From: an uncultured Mollicutes bacterium | GTDB lineage: Bacteria > Bacillota_I > Bacilli_A > Acholeplasmatales > Anaeroplasmataceae | Assembly (NCBI GenBank): GCA_937905855.1 | Contig: CALCWU010000026.1 | Location: forward strand, 1-7,068 | DNA length: 7,068 bases | Direction of reading: 5' to 3' | Part shown: positions 1 through 4,518 of the stretch, piece by piece | How the letters are laid out: each line of letters starts with the position of its first letter | Position numbering within the stretch: position 1 is the stretch's first letter | Notes under the pieces: generated by a model | Seen by the model: only the letters and a program-made list of their open reading frames with translations | The model's database searches: none | Told to the model about the DNA's origin: nothing | Position numbers and translations under genes: made by a program

Positions 1-303
1 TCATTATCAGTTAATTCATCCGAAAGATTTTTGCCAAAATATCAATATTTTTGCCACCGCAATATATAATTGCTGTCTAAAACCTATTATTTAAAAGTTT
101 CGAATGACAAAAATGCAAACTAAAAAGTATCAATGACCCAAATTTAAATCATAAAAAGAAAAAATATCGACTATAAAAATAACACCTTAATAGAACTGAT
201 ACCTTTCAATTTCTAATTGATTATAAAAATGAAGCAAATCTTCAAATTTCAGGATTCTTAAAAATAGACAAAAATATCAAAAATAAAAATATATTATACT
301 ATG
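1..303. other. AT-rich gene-free stretch with short direct repeats
   Basis: I find no supportable gene here. All frames are broken, and the only open run at the left edge (minus strand, about 1-34) has no start. Two short repeat pairs are visible. ATTTTTGCCA occurs at 27-36 and again at 47-56, a period of exactly 20 bp. AAAAGTTTCGAATGAC (93-108) is echoed by AAAAGTATCAATGAC (123-137), about 30 bp apart. Spaced short repeats like these can be the end of an insertion sequence or a protein-binding array, but nothing identifies one. I see no convincing hairpin-plus-T-tract terminator directly after the lipoprotein gene that ends at 304. Confidence 0.4.
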
Positions 304-705
304 TTATAAATTAATTTTTACATCAATGATTACAATGCCAGCATCATCCGCTGCTTTTTCAGAAGAACAGAAAATAAATGTTCCAAATTGATTATCATTT
401 TTCATACTTACTAATTTATTATAGTTTGGATATTTTTCTTTCAATTGCTCTTCTATCAACGACATATCATCGTCATCGTTTAACCAATAGAATTCGATGT
501 ATTCATCGCCTTTTATGCCGATTAGACAAGTTCCAGAATAATCATCATTCTGAATAGTTCGGACATTAACTTCATAATTTTCACTTTGAAGATTTATTTG
601 CATTTCACTGCTATTAGGATAATAAGTACCTTTTCCATTTTGACCACACGCAGTTAAGCCTAAAGCACAAACAAAAAATAGAACATACATTATTAACTTT
701 TTCAT
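304..705 (-). CDS. Small lipoprotein of unknown function, 133 residues
   Basis: This is a predicted surface lipoprotein. The N-terminus has a Lys pair, a hydrophobic stretch and a lipobox LTAC, with the acylated Cys at residue 20 of this start. The mature part is about 114 residues, soluble and rich in Asp, Glu and Asn, with a run of four Asp (DDDD) about residues 79-82. I do not recognise the family. An ATG 7 codons upstream (726) keeps the frame open, but I chose 705. The GAGGAG ribosome binding site (715-720) lies inside that longer version, sits 9 bases before this ATG, and MKKL is a normal signal-peptide start. The gene follows its own promoter (749-777) in a leader that is a diverged duplicate of the one before the 2400-2948 lipoprotein gene. 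The two mature proteins do not look alike by eye. Lipoprotein status is secure; function is unknown. Confidence 0.85.
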   Translation of the reverse strand: MKKLIMYVLFFVCALGLTACGQNGKGTYYPNSSEMQINLQSENYEVNVRTIQNDDYSGTCLIGIKGDEYIEFYWLNDDDDMSLIEEQLKEKYPNYNKLVSMKNDNQFGTFIFCSSEKAADDAGIVIIDVKINL

Positions 706-714
706 ACAATTATA

Positions 715-720
715 CTCCTC
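715..720 (-). promoter_or_regulatory. Ribosome binding site GAGGAG deciding the lipoprotein start
   Basis: GAGGAG on the minus strand lies 9 bases before the ATG at 705. The same TGAGGAGTAT context precedes the 2400-2948 gene. It lies downstream of the ATG at 726, which argues against that upstream start. Confidence 0.8.
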
Positions 721-748
721 ATTCACATTTTTCTATAATCTTGTAAAA

Positions 749-777
749 ATTATAACATTTTTTTGTCTTTTTATCTA
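749..777 (-). promoter_or_regulatory. Extended -10 promoter of the 304-705 lipoprotein gene
   Basis: On the minus strand the -10 is TATAAT (749-754), preceded by TGT, giving the extended form TGnTATAAT. A weak -35, TAGATA (772-777), lies 17 bases upstream. Both boxes, the 17-bp spacer length and much of the flanking sequence recur before the 2400-2948 gene (2984-3012). That conservation in a diverged duplicate supports function. Transcription should start near 742. Confidence 0.75.
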
Positions 778-816
778 TATGGAGCTTGTATTTTTCTCAA
801 AATTGTCTCAAAATTC

Positions 817-901
817 AAATCGTGTTAAATCGTGTAAATTTTTAGCACCTCTACTCAAATCGTGTAGAATTTTAGCACCCTTAAGGTTAAATCGTGTAAA
901 A
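817..901. repeat. Array of 23-bp AAATCGTGT...TTTAGCACC repeats (first block)
   Basis: On the plus strand the block holds a half unit AAATCGTGT (817-825), full units at 827-849 and 857-879, and a half unit (889-901). The unit is AAATCGTGTARAATTTTAGCACC with small changes. Full units start 30 bp apart and the next partial unit 32 bp later, close to three DNA turns, with gaps of 7-9 bp. The block lies inside leader copy A and is absent from copy B, where a single AAATCGTGT remains. The spacing suits binding of several copies of one protein, as in transposon ends or iterons. What binds is unknown. Confidence 0.8.
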
Positions 902-903
902 GC

Positions 904-951
904 AAAATAAAAAGCTGCTAATAGAGCCTCTAAATGAAGTCTACTAATAGC
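904..951 (-). terminator. Hairpin with T-rich tract in leader copy A
   Basis: On the minus strand GCTATTAGTAGA pairs with TCTATTAGCAGC (914-951), 11 of 12 pairs counting G-T pairs. The loop can add a short CTTC/GAGG helix. TTTTTATTTT follows (904-913). The hairpin is kept in copy B (3066-3113), with changes that mostly preserve pairing. It could end readthrough ahead of the lipoprotein promoter, or act as a processed RNA element. Confidence 0.6.
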
Positions 952-1025
952 CTGTAAAACTAATAAAATTCTATTTTTTAAGCAAAATATCGCATTTTAA
1001 ACCTAAATTCTGTTATTTTTGCAAT

Positions 1026-1054
1026 AAAAAAGTCCGATAACTTTGTATCAGACC
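1026..1054 (-). terminator. Rho-independent terminator after the accessory operon
   Basis: On the minus strand GTCTGATA and TATCGGAC form an 8-bp stem with one G-T pair around the loop CAAAGT. TTTTTT follows at 1026-1031. It is the first strong terminator downstream of the 1218-1946 gene. It sits at the same place relative to leader copy A as the tRNA terminator (3185-3213) does to copy B. Confidence 0.8.
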
Positions 1055-1094
1055 TATTCTACTATTATGTAAGCGTATATAGCATTTCGACAAG

Positions 1095-1194
1095 GTTAGC
1101 ACCCCTACTTGTAATCGTGTGAAAATTTAGCACCCTTTGTAATAAATCGTGTAATTTGTTAGCACCTTTTAGCACCCTAAAATTTTACTTGACA
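1095..1194. mobile_element. Second repeat array with TGTCA terminus: possible lone transposon end
   Basis: On the plus strand: half unit GTTAGCACCC (1095-1104), full units at 1113-1135 and 1144-1166, an extra TTTTAGCACCC (1167-1177), then TAAAATTTTACTTGACA to 1194. The GCACC words lie 32, 30 and 10 bp apart. Read inward on the minus strand the edge is TGTCAAGTAAAATTTTAGGG, followed by several GGTGCTAA...ACACGATT units. A TGT edge with internal direct repeats about 30 bp apart is the plan known for ends of IS21-family and Tn7-like elements. No opposite end, transposase or ATPase gene is in the window, and the other array (817-901) has the same orientation, so this is at most a remnant or one end. 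The family name is a guess. Confidence 0.45.
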
Positions 1195-1217
1195 TTTTCT
1201 TATTTTTAGAAGAGAAT
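1189..1217 (+). promoter_or_regulatory. Possible outward promoter at the repeat-array edge
   Basis: A perfect -35 TTGACA (1189-1194) lies exactly at the putative terminus, with GAGAAT (1212-1217, 4 of 6 matches to TATAAT) 17 bp further. Outward -35 boxes at element ends are known for several insertion sequences. This one would run antisense into the 1218-1946 gene. The -10 is weak, so a chance match is quite possible. Confidence 0.25.
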
Positions 1218-1946
1218 TCAATTTTCTATTTCAATCAATAATTTTTGCACAAGATTCCTTAAATCAATCGTTATTTTTTTGTAACTTAAAACCGATTTAA
1301 GCGTTTTAATTATTTTTTCTTTATTATCAAAGTAATTATACATATAATAGGCATTTAATGTTAGTGCCACCATATAATCCTCACATAATGTAAACCTTTT
1401 TGATACTGCTTCATAAAAATCATTTAACTTTTGGTTATTATTAAGTTCATCAAGCAAAAAAATTATAGGTTCATTAAAATTCTTTTTTGAATATCCACAT
1501 AAAAATCTATATTGCATTTCTAGCATATGTCTATATTCAAAATATTTTTTATATAAATAATCGCCTACCTCATCATAAAATTTTACATTTTCTTCGTACA
1601 TAGAAAAGCTATCATTTTTAAAAAATAATTGTGATTTTCTGTTTAATTCCAAATCATTGCAAAAAATTAAAGAATCGGCATTTTCTTTACACCAATGTAT
1701 TATATTTAAACTTTCGTGTAACATATAGTGATGATTAAAACTATCAAAAGCAGCATCACTCAATATCCAAGGATTTTTTTCTTTAAACAATTTATCAAAA
1801 AACTCTTTTTCCATTCCTTTATTAAAAACATTATTTACAATTTTGTTGTTATTTTCTAAATATTTTAATCCTAAAACGTAATCTTTTTCTAAATGTTGTG
1901 CAATACAATTTTTTTTATAATTTTCTATCATTTCTAAAACTTTCAT
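1218..1946 (-). CDS. Uncharacterised 242-residue cytosolic protein, last gene of the DUF5104 cassette
   Basis: I do not recognise this protein. It has no signal peptide and no membrane segment. It looks mostly helical and is rich in Asn, Lys, Tyr and Phe. Features include a FNHHYMLHESLNIIHWC segment (about 70-86), an aromatic helix around YKKYFEYRHMLEMQYRF (132-148), and CEDYMVALTLNAYYMYNYF (188-206), whose pattern could suit a helical repeat. The start at 1946 is supported by AGGAGTG about 8 bases upstream. It is further supported by the overlap with the upstream broken gene, whose TAA shares one base with this ATG (TAATG), which indicates translational coupling. Gene order on the transcript is lipoprotein, membrane-anchored protein, then this protein, so it probably acts with those two. 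An immunity or partner protein is possible, but nothing in the sequence proves it. It ends in TGA 24 bp from the putative transposon terminus at 1194. Confidence 0.75.
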   Translation of the reverse strand: MKVLEMIENYKKNCIAQHLEKDYVLGLKYLENNNKIVNNVFNKGMEKEFFDKLFKEKNPWILSDAAFDSFNHHYMLHESLNIIHWCKENADSLIFCNDLELNRKSQLFFKNDSFSMYEENVKFYDEVGDYLYKKYFEYRHMLEMQYRFLCGYSKKNFNEPIIFLLDELNNNQKLNDFYEAVSKRFTLCEDYMVALTLNAYYMYNYFDNKEKIIKTLKSVLSYKKITIDLRNLVQKLLIEIEN

Positions 1947-2396
1947 TAAATTTTCACTCCTAGCAATCTTAAAACTTGTATGCCAATTTCATATTGCTTA
2001 TCGACAGAAAGACTTGTCATATAATTTTGTACAGATAAAGTAGGATCAGCAGCTTTAAATAAATCTGTTAACCCAGAAATATTTTTATTAGGTAAGTTCC
2101 CTATTTTTGTTCTATATATTCCGCTAACCTGTCTAAGCGTATCGTAACCTAAAGAAATTGTATTTTTTGTGTTATATATATCTTCAGAGTAGATGTTCCT
2201 GTATCATAATCAAATGTTGAACTAAATTTTAATGAAGCATCATTTAATATATCACTAGGCACCTTTCGTTTTTATAGTTGATTTTCAAACACACTAAATC
2301 TTCTGCTATTTGAGATTTACTTAAAAACATAAATAAAATTCCTGTAAATATAACCATAAGTAAACTTATATTAATACAAATTAATATCTTTTTCAT
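1946..2396 (-). pseudogene. Membrane-anchored small protein broken by two one-base losses
   Basis: The ATG at 2394-2396 follows the lipoprotein stop by 3 bp, with AAAGGA inside the end of that gene as ribosome binding site. It opens a frame of 50 codons (2244-2396) beginning MKKILICINISLLMVIF, one N-terminal membrane segment. The coding signal then passes to a second frame (open 2149-2271, with VPSDILNDASLKFSSTFDYD) and to a third (open 1949-2203, with NTISLGYDTLRQVSG and later YEIGIQVLRLLGVKI). Two one-base losses explain everything. Runs of A5 (2269-2273) and A6 (2163-2168) lie within the two windows, and one extra A in each restores a single frame of about 151 codons with no internal stop, ending in the TAA that overlaps the next ATG. 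The restored protein would be a membrane-tethered extracytoplasmic protein of unknown family. The gene may be decayed, phase-variable, or intact with sequencing errors. Confidence 0.7.
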
Positions 2397-2399
2397 AGC

Positions 2400-2948
2400 T
2401 TAATCCTTTGGCAATTCATGTGGATACGCTACGTGAATCCCATCTTGAACTTTGTTAAGACTTCCTCCATAAATTTTATCTGGAAATTCATCTTCAGATA
2501 ATTTAAGAACGTACATAGAATTAATTCCAATATTATTATTTGTTCTACTATCTATTACAACATAATAAATTACAAATCTATATGTATCTTCATTCGTTAC
2601 TATAGTATATTCTAATTGATGCTTTTTTTCTTCGTAATCCCAATTTGAATATTCGCCTGTTGTAACACTACCAATTATGCTTTCACATTGTCCATCGTAA
2701 TAATCAACTAAGTCTTGTAAATCAGCCTCAAACGTTGAAATATCATATAATTTTGGGGCAAATAATTTCTTTAACTCATTTGTATTTTCTTCAGCTAAAT
2801 AGGTAGTAAGATTTTTCATTATCATATCACAATATTCATGATCATCCATATGATTCGAATTGAATAAAGAATTACAACTACATAAGCTTATACTTAACAT
2901 AGTTAATAATATAAGTCTTAATTTTTTGACTGCTTCTTTATAAGTCAT
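2400..2948 (-). CDS. DUF5104-like lipoprotein, 182 residues
   Basis: This is a predicted membrane-anchored extracytoplasmic lipoprotein. A basic, hydrophobic leader (residues 1-24) ends in LCSC, with Cys25 as the likely acylated residue. The mature domain starts with a helix followed by YLAEENTNELKKLFAPKLYD (about 50-69), then LQDLVDYYDGQ and a G-S strand. Strand-like segments follow, YRFVIYYVVIDSRTNNNIGI (about 123-142) and MYVLKLSEDE. That layout (a count of residues given to 'not enough', a y/fDffdG motif, then TxEDTYRF and a 'NIGixxl' stretch) matches what I know of the DUF5104 family of Firmicutes lipoproteins, whose function is unknown. The start at 2948 has GAGGAG (2954-2959) 5 bases ahead. 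It is the first gene of a tight operon; the next ATG follows the stop by 3 bp. Family assignment is from memory of the pattern and needs a profile search. Confidence 0.85.
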   Translation of the reverse strand: MTYKEAVKKLRLILLTMLSISLCSCNSLFNSNHMDDHEYCDMIMKNLTTYLAEENTNELKKLFAPKLYDISTFEADLQDLVDYYDGQCESIIGSVTTGEYSNWDYEEKKHQLEYTIVTNEDTYRFVIYYVVIDSRTNNNIGINSMYVLKLSEDEFPDKIYGGSLNKVQDGIHVAYPHELPKD

Positions 2949-2953
2949 AAATA

Positions 2954-2959
2954 CTCCTC
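2954..2959 (-). promoter_or_regulatory. Ribosome binding site GAGGAG of the DUF5104-like gene
   Basis: GAGGAG lies 5 bases before the ATG at 2948, in a TGAGGAGTAT context shared with leader copy A. It supports the annotated start over the internal Met at residue 17. Confidence 0.8.
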
Positions 2960-2983
2960 ATCCACATTTTTATTCTTGTAGAA

Positions 2984-3012
2984 ATTATAACATTTTTCTT
3001 GCTTTTTATCTA
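2984..3012 (-). promoter_or_regulatory. Extended -10 promoter of the DUF5104 cassette
   Basis: On the minus strand the -10 is TATAAT (2984-2989), preceded by TGT, with TAGATA (3007-3012) 17 bp upstream. Both boxes are identical to those in copy A at 749-777, while the spacers differ slightly. This promoter should drive the lipoprotein, the broken middle gene and the 242-residue gene. Confidence 0.75.
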
Positions 3013-3065
3013 TAAGAACTTGGATTTTTCTCAAAATTGTCTTAAAATTCAAATCGTGTAAAGTC

Positions 3066-3113
3066 AAAATAAAACGCTGTCAATAGAGCCTCTAAATGAA
3101 GTCTACTAACAGC
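3066..3113 (-). terminator. Hairpin with T-rich tract in leader copy B
   Basis: On the minus strand GCTGTTAGTAGA pairs at all 12 positions (two G-T pairs) with TCTATTGACAGC (3076-3113). The loop contains CTTC and GAGG, which can extend the helix. GTTTTATTTT follows. It is the counterpart of 904-951 and could stop leftover readthrough from the tRNA cluster before the cassette promoter. Confidence 0.6.
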
Positions 3114-3184
3114 CTGTAAAACTAATAAAATTCAATTTTTAAAGTAAAATATCATATTTTAAACGTAAATGCTGCAATTCACAC

Positions 3185-3213
3185 AAAAAAAGCCTTGATA
3201 ATATTATCAAAGC
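3185..3213 (-). terminator. Rho-independent terminator of the argS-tRNA-Leu cluster
   Basis: On the minus strand GCTTTGATAATATTATCAAGGC forms a near-perfect hairpin with one G-T pair and a short AT loop (3192-3213). Seven T residues follow (3185-3191). It begins 15 bases after the tRNA CCA end and should stop transcription of the tRNA and any operon readthrough. Confidence 0.9.
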
Positions 3214-3227
3214 ATTAATTTTATCAT

Positions 3228-3313
3228 TGGTAGGGGAGATGGGATTCGAACCCACACGCTTTTCACGGCAGTGGATTTTGAGTCCACCGTGTCTACCGTT
3301 TCACCACTCCCCC
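3228..3313 (-). tRNA. tRNA-Leu, anticodon CAA
   Basis: This is an 86-nt class II tRNA with the CCA encoded (3228-3230). On the minus strand the acceptor stem is GGGGGAG with CTCCCCT (G1-U72 wobble) and the discriminator is A. The D arm is GTG/CAC. The anticodon stem GTGGA/TCCAC encloses CTCAAAA, giving anticodon CAA, which reads the Leu codon UUG. A long variable arm is typical of tRNA-Leu. The T arm is GTGGG-TTCGAAT-CCCAT. It lies 14 bp after the glycosyltransferase stop, so it may be processed from the protein operon transcript or made from the internal promoter at 3376-3404. Confidence 0.97.
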
Positions 3314-3327
3314 ATTTGGGAGCATAA

Positions 3328-4518
3328 CTACTCCTTTTTGCTTAGTGCGTCCAAGTAAATTTGTTGAACGCTATTAGCATAACATATTTTAGAAAATTTT
3401 TCAACTGATTTCGAACAATTTTTCTTCAAATCAGAAATTTTGTTTTTATTTTTTTCAATGTCATTCATTATAGACGCAAGTTCTATTTCTCCATCAAATA
3501 AAAAACCATTATAATCATTATAAACAACGTCTAAAAGACATTCGTCGCTTTGAACTAAAACAGGAAGTGATGAAGCTAAGGCCTCAATATATGTTAAGCC
3601 TTGAGTTTCAGATTTAGATGCATTTACAAAAACATCACCTAATTTATAATACTTTATCGTATCCTGCCAGTCAACAAAGCCAGCAAAGATTACTTGATTA
3701 TCTATATCAAGTTTTTTTGCTAGGTCTTTAAGACCATCAGATGCTGGTCCATCACCAACTATTAATAAAACACTGTTCTTTCCTTTTTGACTATTAGCAT
3801 AAGAACGAATAACTATATCAATTGATTTTTCCTTAGAAAGTCTTCCTAATGATAAGAAAATAAAGGCATCATCATTAATTCCTAGCTTAGATCTTAATTG
3901 CTTTAATTCTGAGCTATCAACTTCAACTCTAAATTTATCAAGATCAAGGCCTGTAGGAACTATTCTAATATCGCCTGTTAATAAATAATTTTCATGCTGA
4001 TCAAATACCTTTTTTGTTGGAACAATTATAACCTTAGCATTTTTATTAATAGGCGTAATAAACATTTTTTTCAAAACTGAAAAGAATGATTTATGAAAAT
4101 ATTTATCAATAACCTTAGAAACATATGGTAAATATTCTTCATACATTGTATGGAAGGTATAGACATATGGTATATTCATTTTTTTAGCTACCTTTATGCC
4201 TAATTTTCCCATAGAGAATTCTGTTTGAATATGAATTACATCAAGCTTATAATGTTTTTTTATATAACTAGCCTTATGGTTAAGCTTCATAGAAAATCTG
4301 TAACCACTTAAAGCCTTAAATGGTAAATCTAATGCCTTAAATCTAACAACATATTTTGATTCAATTTCATCTAATTCTTCATTAGGCATATCTAATTTTG
4401 TCGTGAAAATATATACCTCATGACCACTGGCTCTAAGACCTTCGGCAAGCATTTTTATTGATGTAACTACACCACTGATTGCTGGAGTATAAGCATCAGT
4501 AAATATTCCTATCTTCAT
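3328..4518 (-). CDS. GT4-family glycosyltransferase, likely diacylglycerol glucosyltransferase
   Basis: This 396-residue GT-B fold, retaining glycosyltransferase probably transfers a sugar from a nucleotide sugar to a membrane lipid such as diacylglycerol. The N-terminal domain begins KIGIFTDAYTPAISGVVTSI (2-21), the acceptor-side loop typical of this group, with VIHIQTEFSMG (94-104) and a HTMYEEY segment (123-129). The C-terminal nucleotide-sugar domain has GRLSKEK (225-231), VGDGP (254-258) and the signature E304-x7-E312 (ETQGLTYIE). The length fits alMGS-type monoglucosyl-diacylglycerol synthases. The start has GAGGAG (4527-4532) 8 bases upstream, inside the 3' end of the flippase-like gene, which it overlaps by 23 bp. 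The GT4 assignment is firm. The lipid substrate is inferred from the N-terminus and the membrane-protein neighbour; an envelope polysaccharide enzyme is the alternative. Confidence 0.88.
   Translation of the reverse strand: MKIGIFTDAYTPAISGVVTSIKMLAEGLRASGHEVYIFTTKLDMPNEELDEIESKYVVRFKALDLPFKALSGYRFSMKLNHKASYIKKHYKLDVIHIQTEFSMGKLGIKVAKKMNIPYVYTFHTMYEEYLPYVSKVIDKYFHKSFFSVLKKMFITPINKNAKVIIVPTKKVFDQHENYLLTGDIRIVPTGLDLDKFRVEVDSSELKQLRSKLGINDDAFIFLSLGRLSKEKSIDIVIRSYANSQKGKNSVLLIVGDGPASDGLKDLAKKLDIDNQVIFAGFVDWQDTIKYYKLGDVFVNASKSETQGLTYIEALASSLPVLVQSDECLLDVVYNDYNGFLFDGEIELASIMNDIEKNKNKISDLKKNCSKSVEKFSKICYANSVQQIYLDALSKKE
3376..3404 (-). promoter_or_regulatory. Possible promoter for tRNA-Leu inside the glycosyltransferase gene
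   Basis: On the minus strand TTGAAA (3399-3404, 5 of 6 matches to the -35) is separated by 17 bases from TATGCT (3376-3381). A TGT before the -10 makes it an extended -10. Initiation near 3369 would give a tRNA precursor with a 5' leader of about 56 nt. The AT-rich background weakens the case. Confidence 0.45.

Larger units (their letters stand above)
707..1012 (-). repeat. Leader module, copy A (duplicate of 2950-3174)
   Basis: This stretch matches 2950-3174 at most positions by eye, in the same orientation and in the same place relative to a lipoprotein gene. Reading along the minus strand, shared blocks are TTTAAAATGCGATATTTT-like sequence, GAATTTTATTAGTTTTACAG, a 38-nt hairpin region (914-951), the GACAATTTTGAGAAAAAT block, the promoter and the ribosome binding site. 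In both copies a separate terminator-like hairpin lies 10-13 bases upstream of the match. Copy A differs by 72 extra bases between two AAATCGTGT words (817 and 889), filled with the 23-bp repeat array. This is either a duplicated leader or a dispersed genomic repeat. Confidence 0.8.
2950..3174 (-). repeat. Leader module, copy B (duplicate of 707-1012)
   Basis: This is the shorter copy of the leader. It keeps the upstream AT-rich block, the 38-nt hairpin region, the AATTTTGAGAAAAAT block, the promoter and the ribosome binding site, but has only one AAATCGTGT word (3051-3059) where copy A has the 72-bp repeat array. It lies between the tRNA-Leu terminator and the DUF5104-like gene. Which copy is ancestral cannot be told from the window. 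Confidence 0.8.

Noticed and set aside
1..34. Start of another gene at the left edge (minus strand, KNLSDELTDN)
   Set aside because: The open run is about ten codons, has no ATG, GTG or ribosome binding site, and cannot be extended within the window.
706..726. Upstream start at 726 for the first lipoprotein
   Set aside because: The GAGGAG site lies downstream of that ATG and correctly spaced for 705, and the seven extra residues would precede a normal MKKL signal peptide.
817..1177. CRISPR array, because of repeats at about 30-bp intervals
   Set aside because: The repeated part is about 23 bp with only 7-9 bp between units, the units are degenerate, and the two blocks are separated by unrelated sequence. 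There are no unique spacers of normal length and no cas genes.
2244..2275. Programmed -1 frameshift at AAAAAC in the broken middle gene
   Set aside because: In the reading frame the site is T AAA AAC, a poor slippery heptamer with a P-site mismatch. A second independent shift would also be needed, so base loss at homopolymers is simpler.
2950..3313. Genomic island inserted at the tRNA-Leu 3' end
   Set aside because: No second copy of the tRNA 3' end (TTCGAATCCC...CCA) is seen in 1-3180 and there is no integrase. The tRNA is followed directly by its own terminator.
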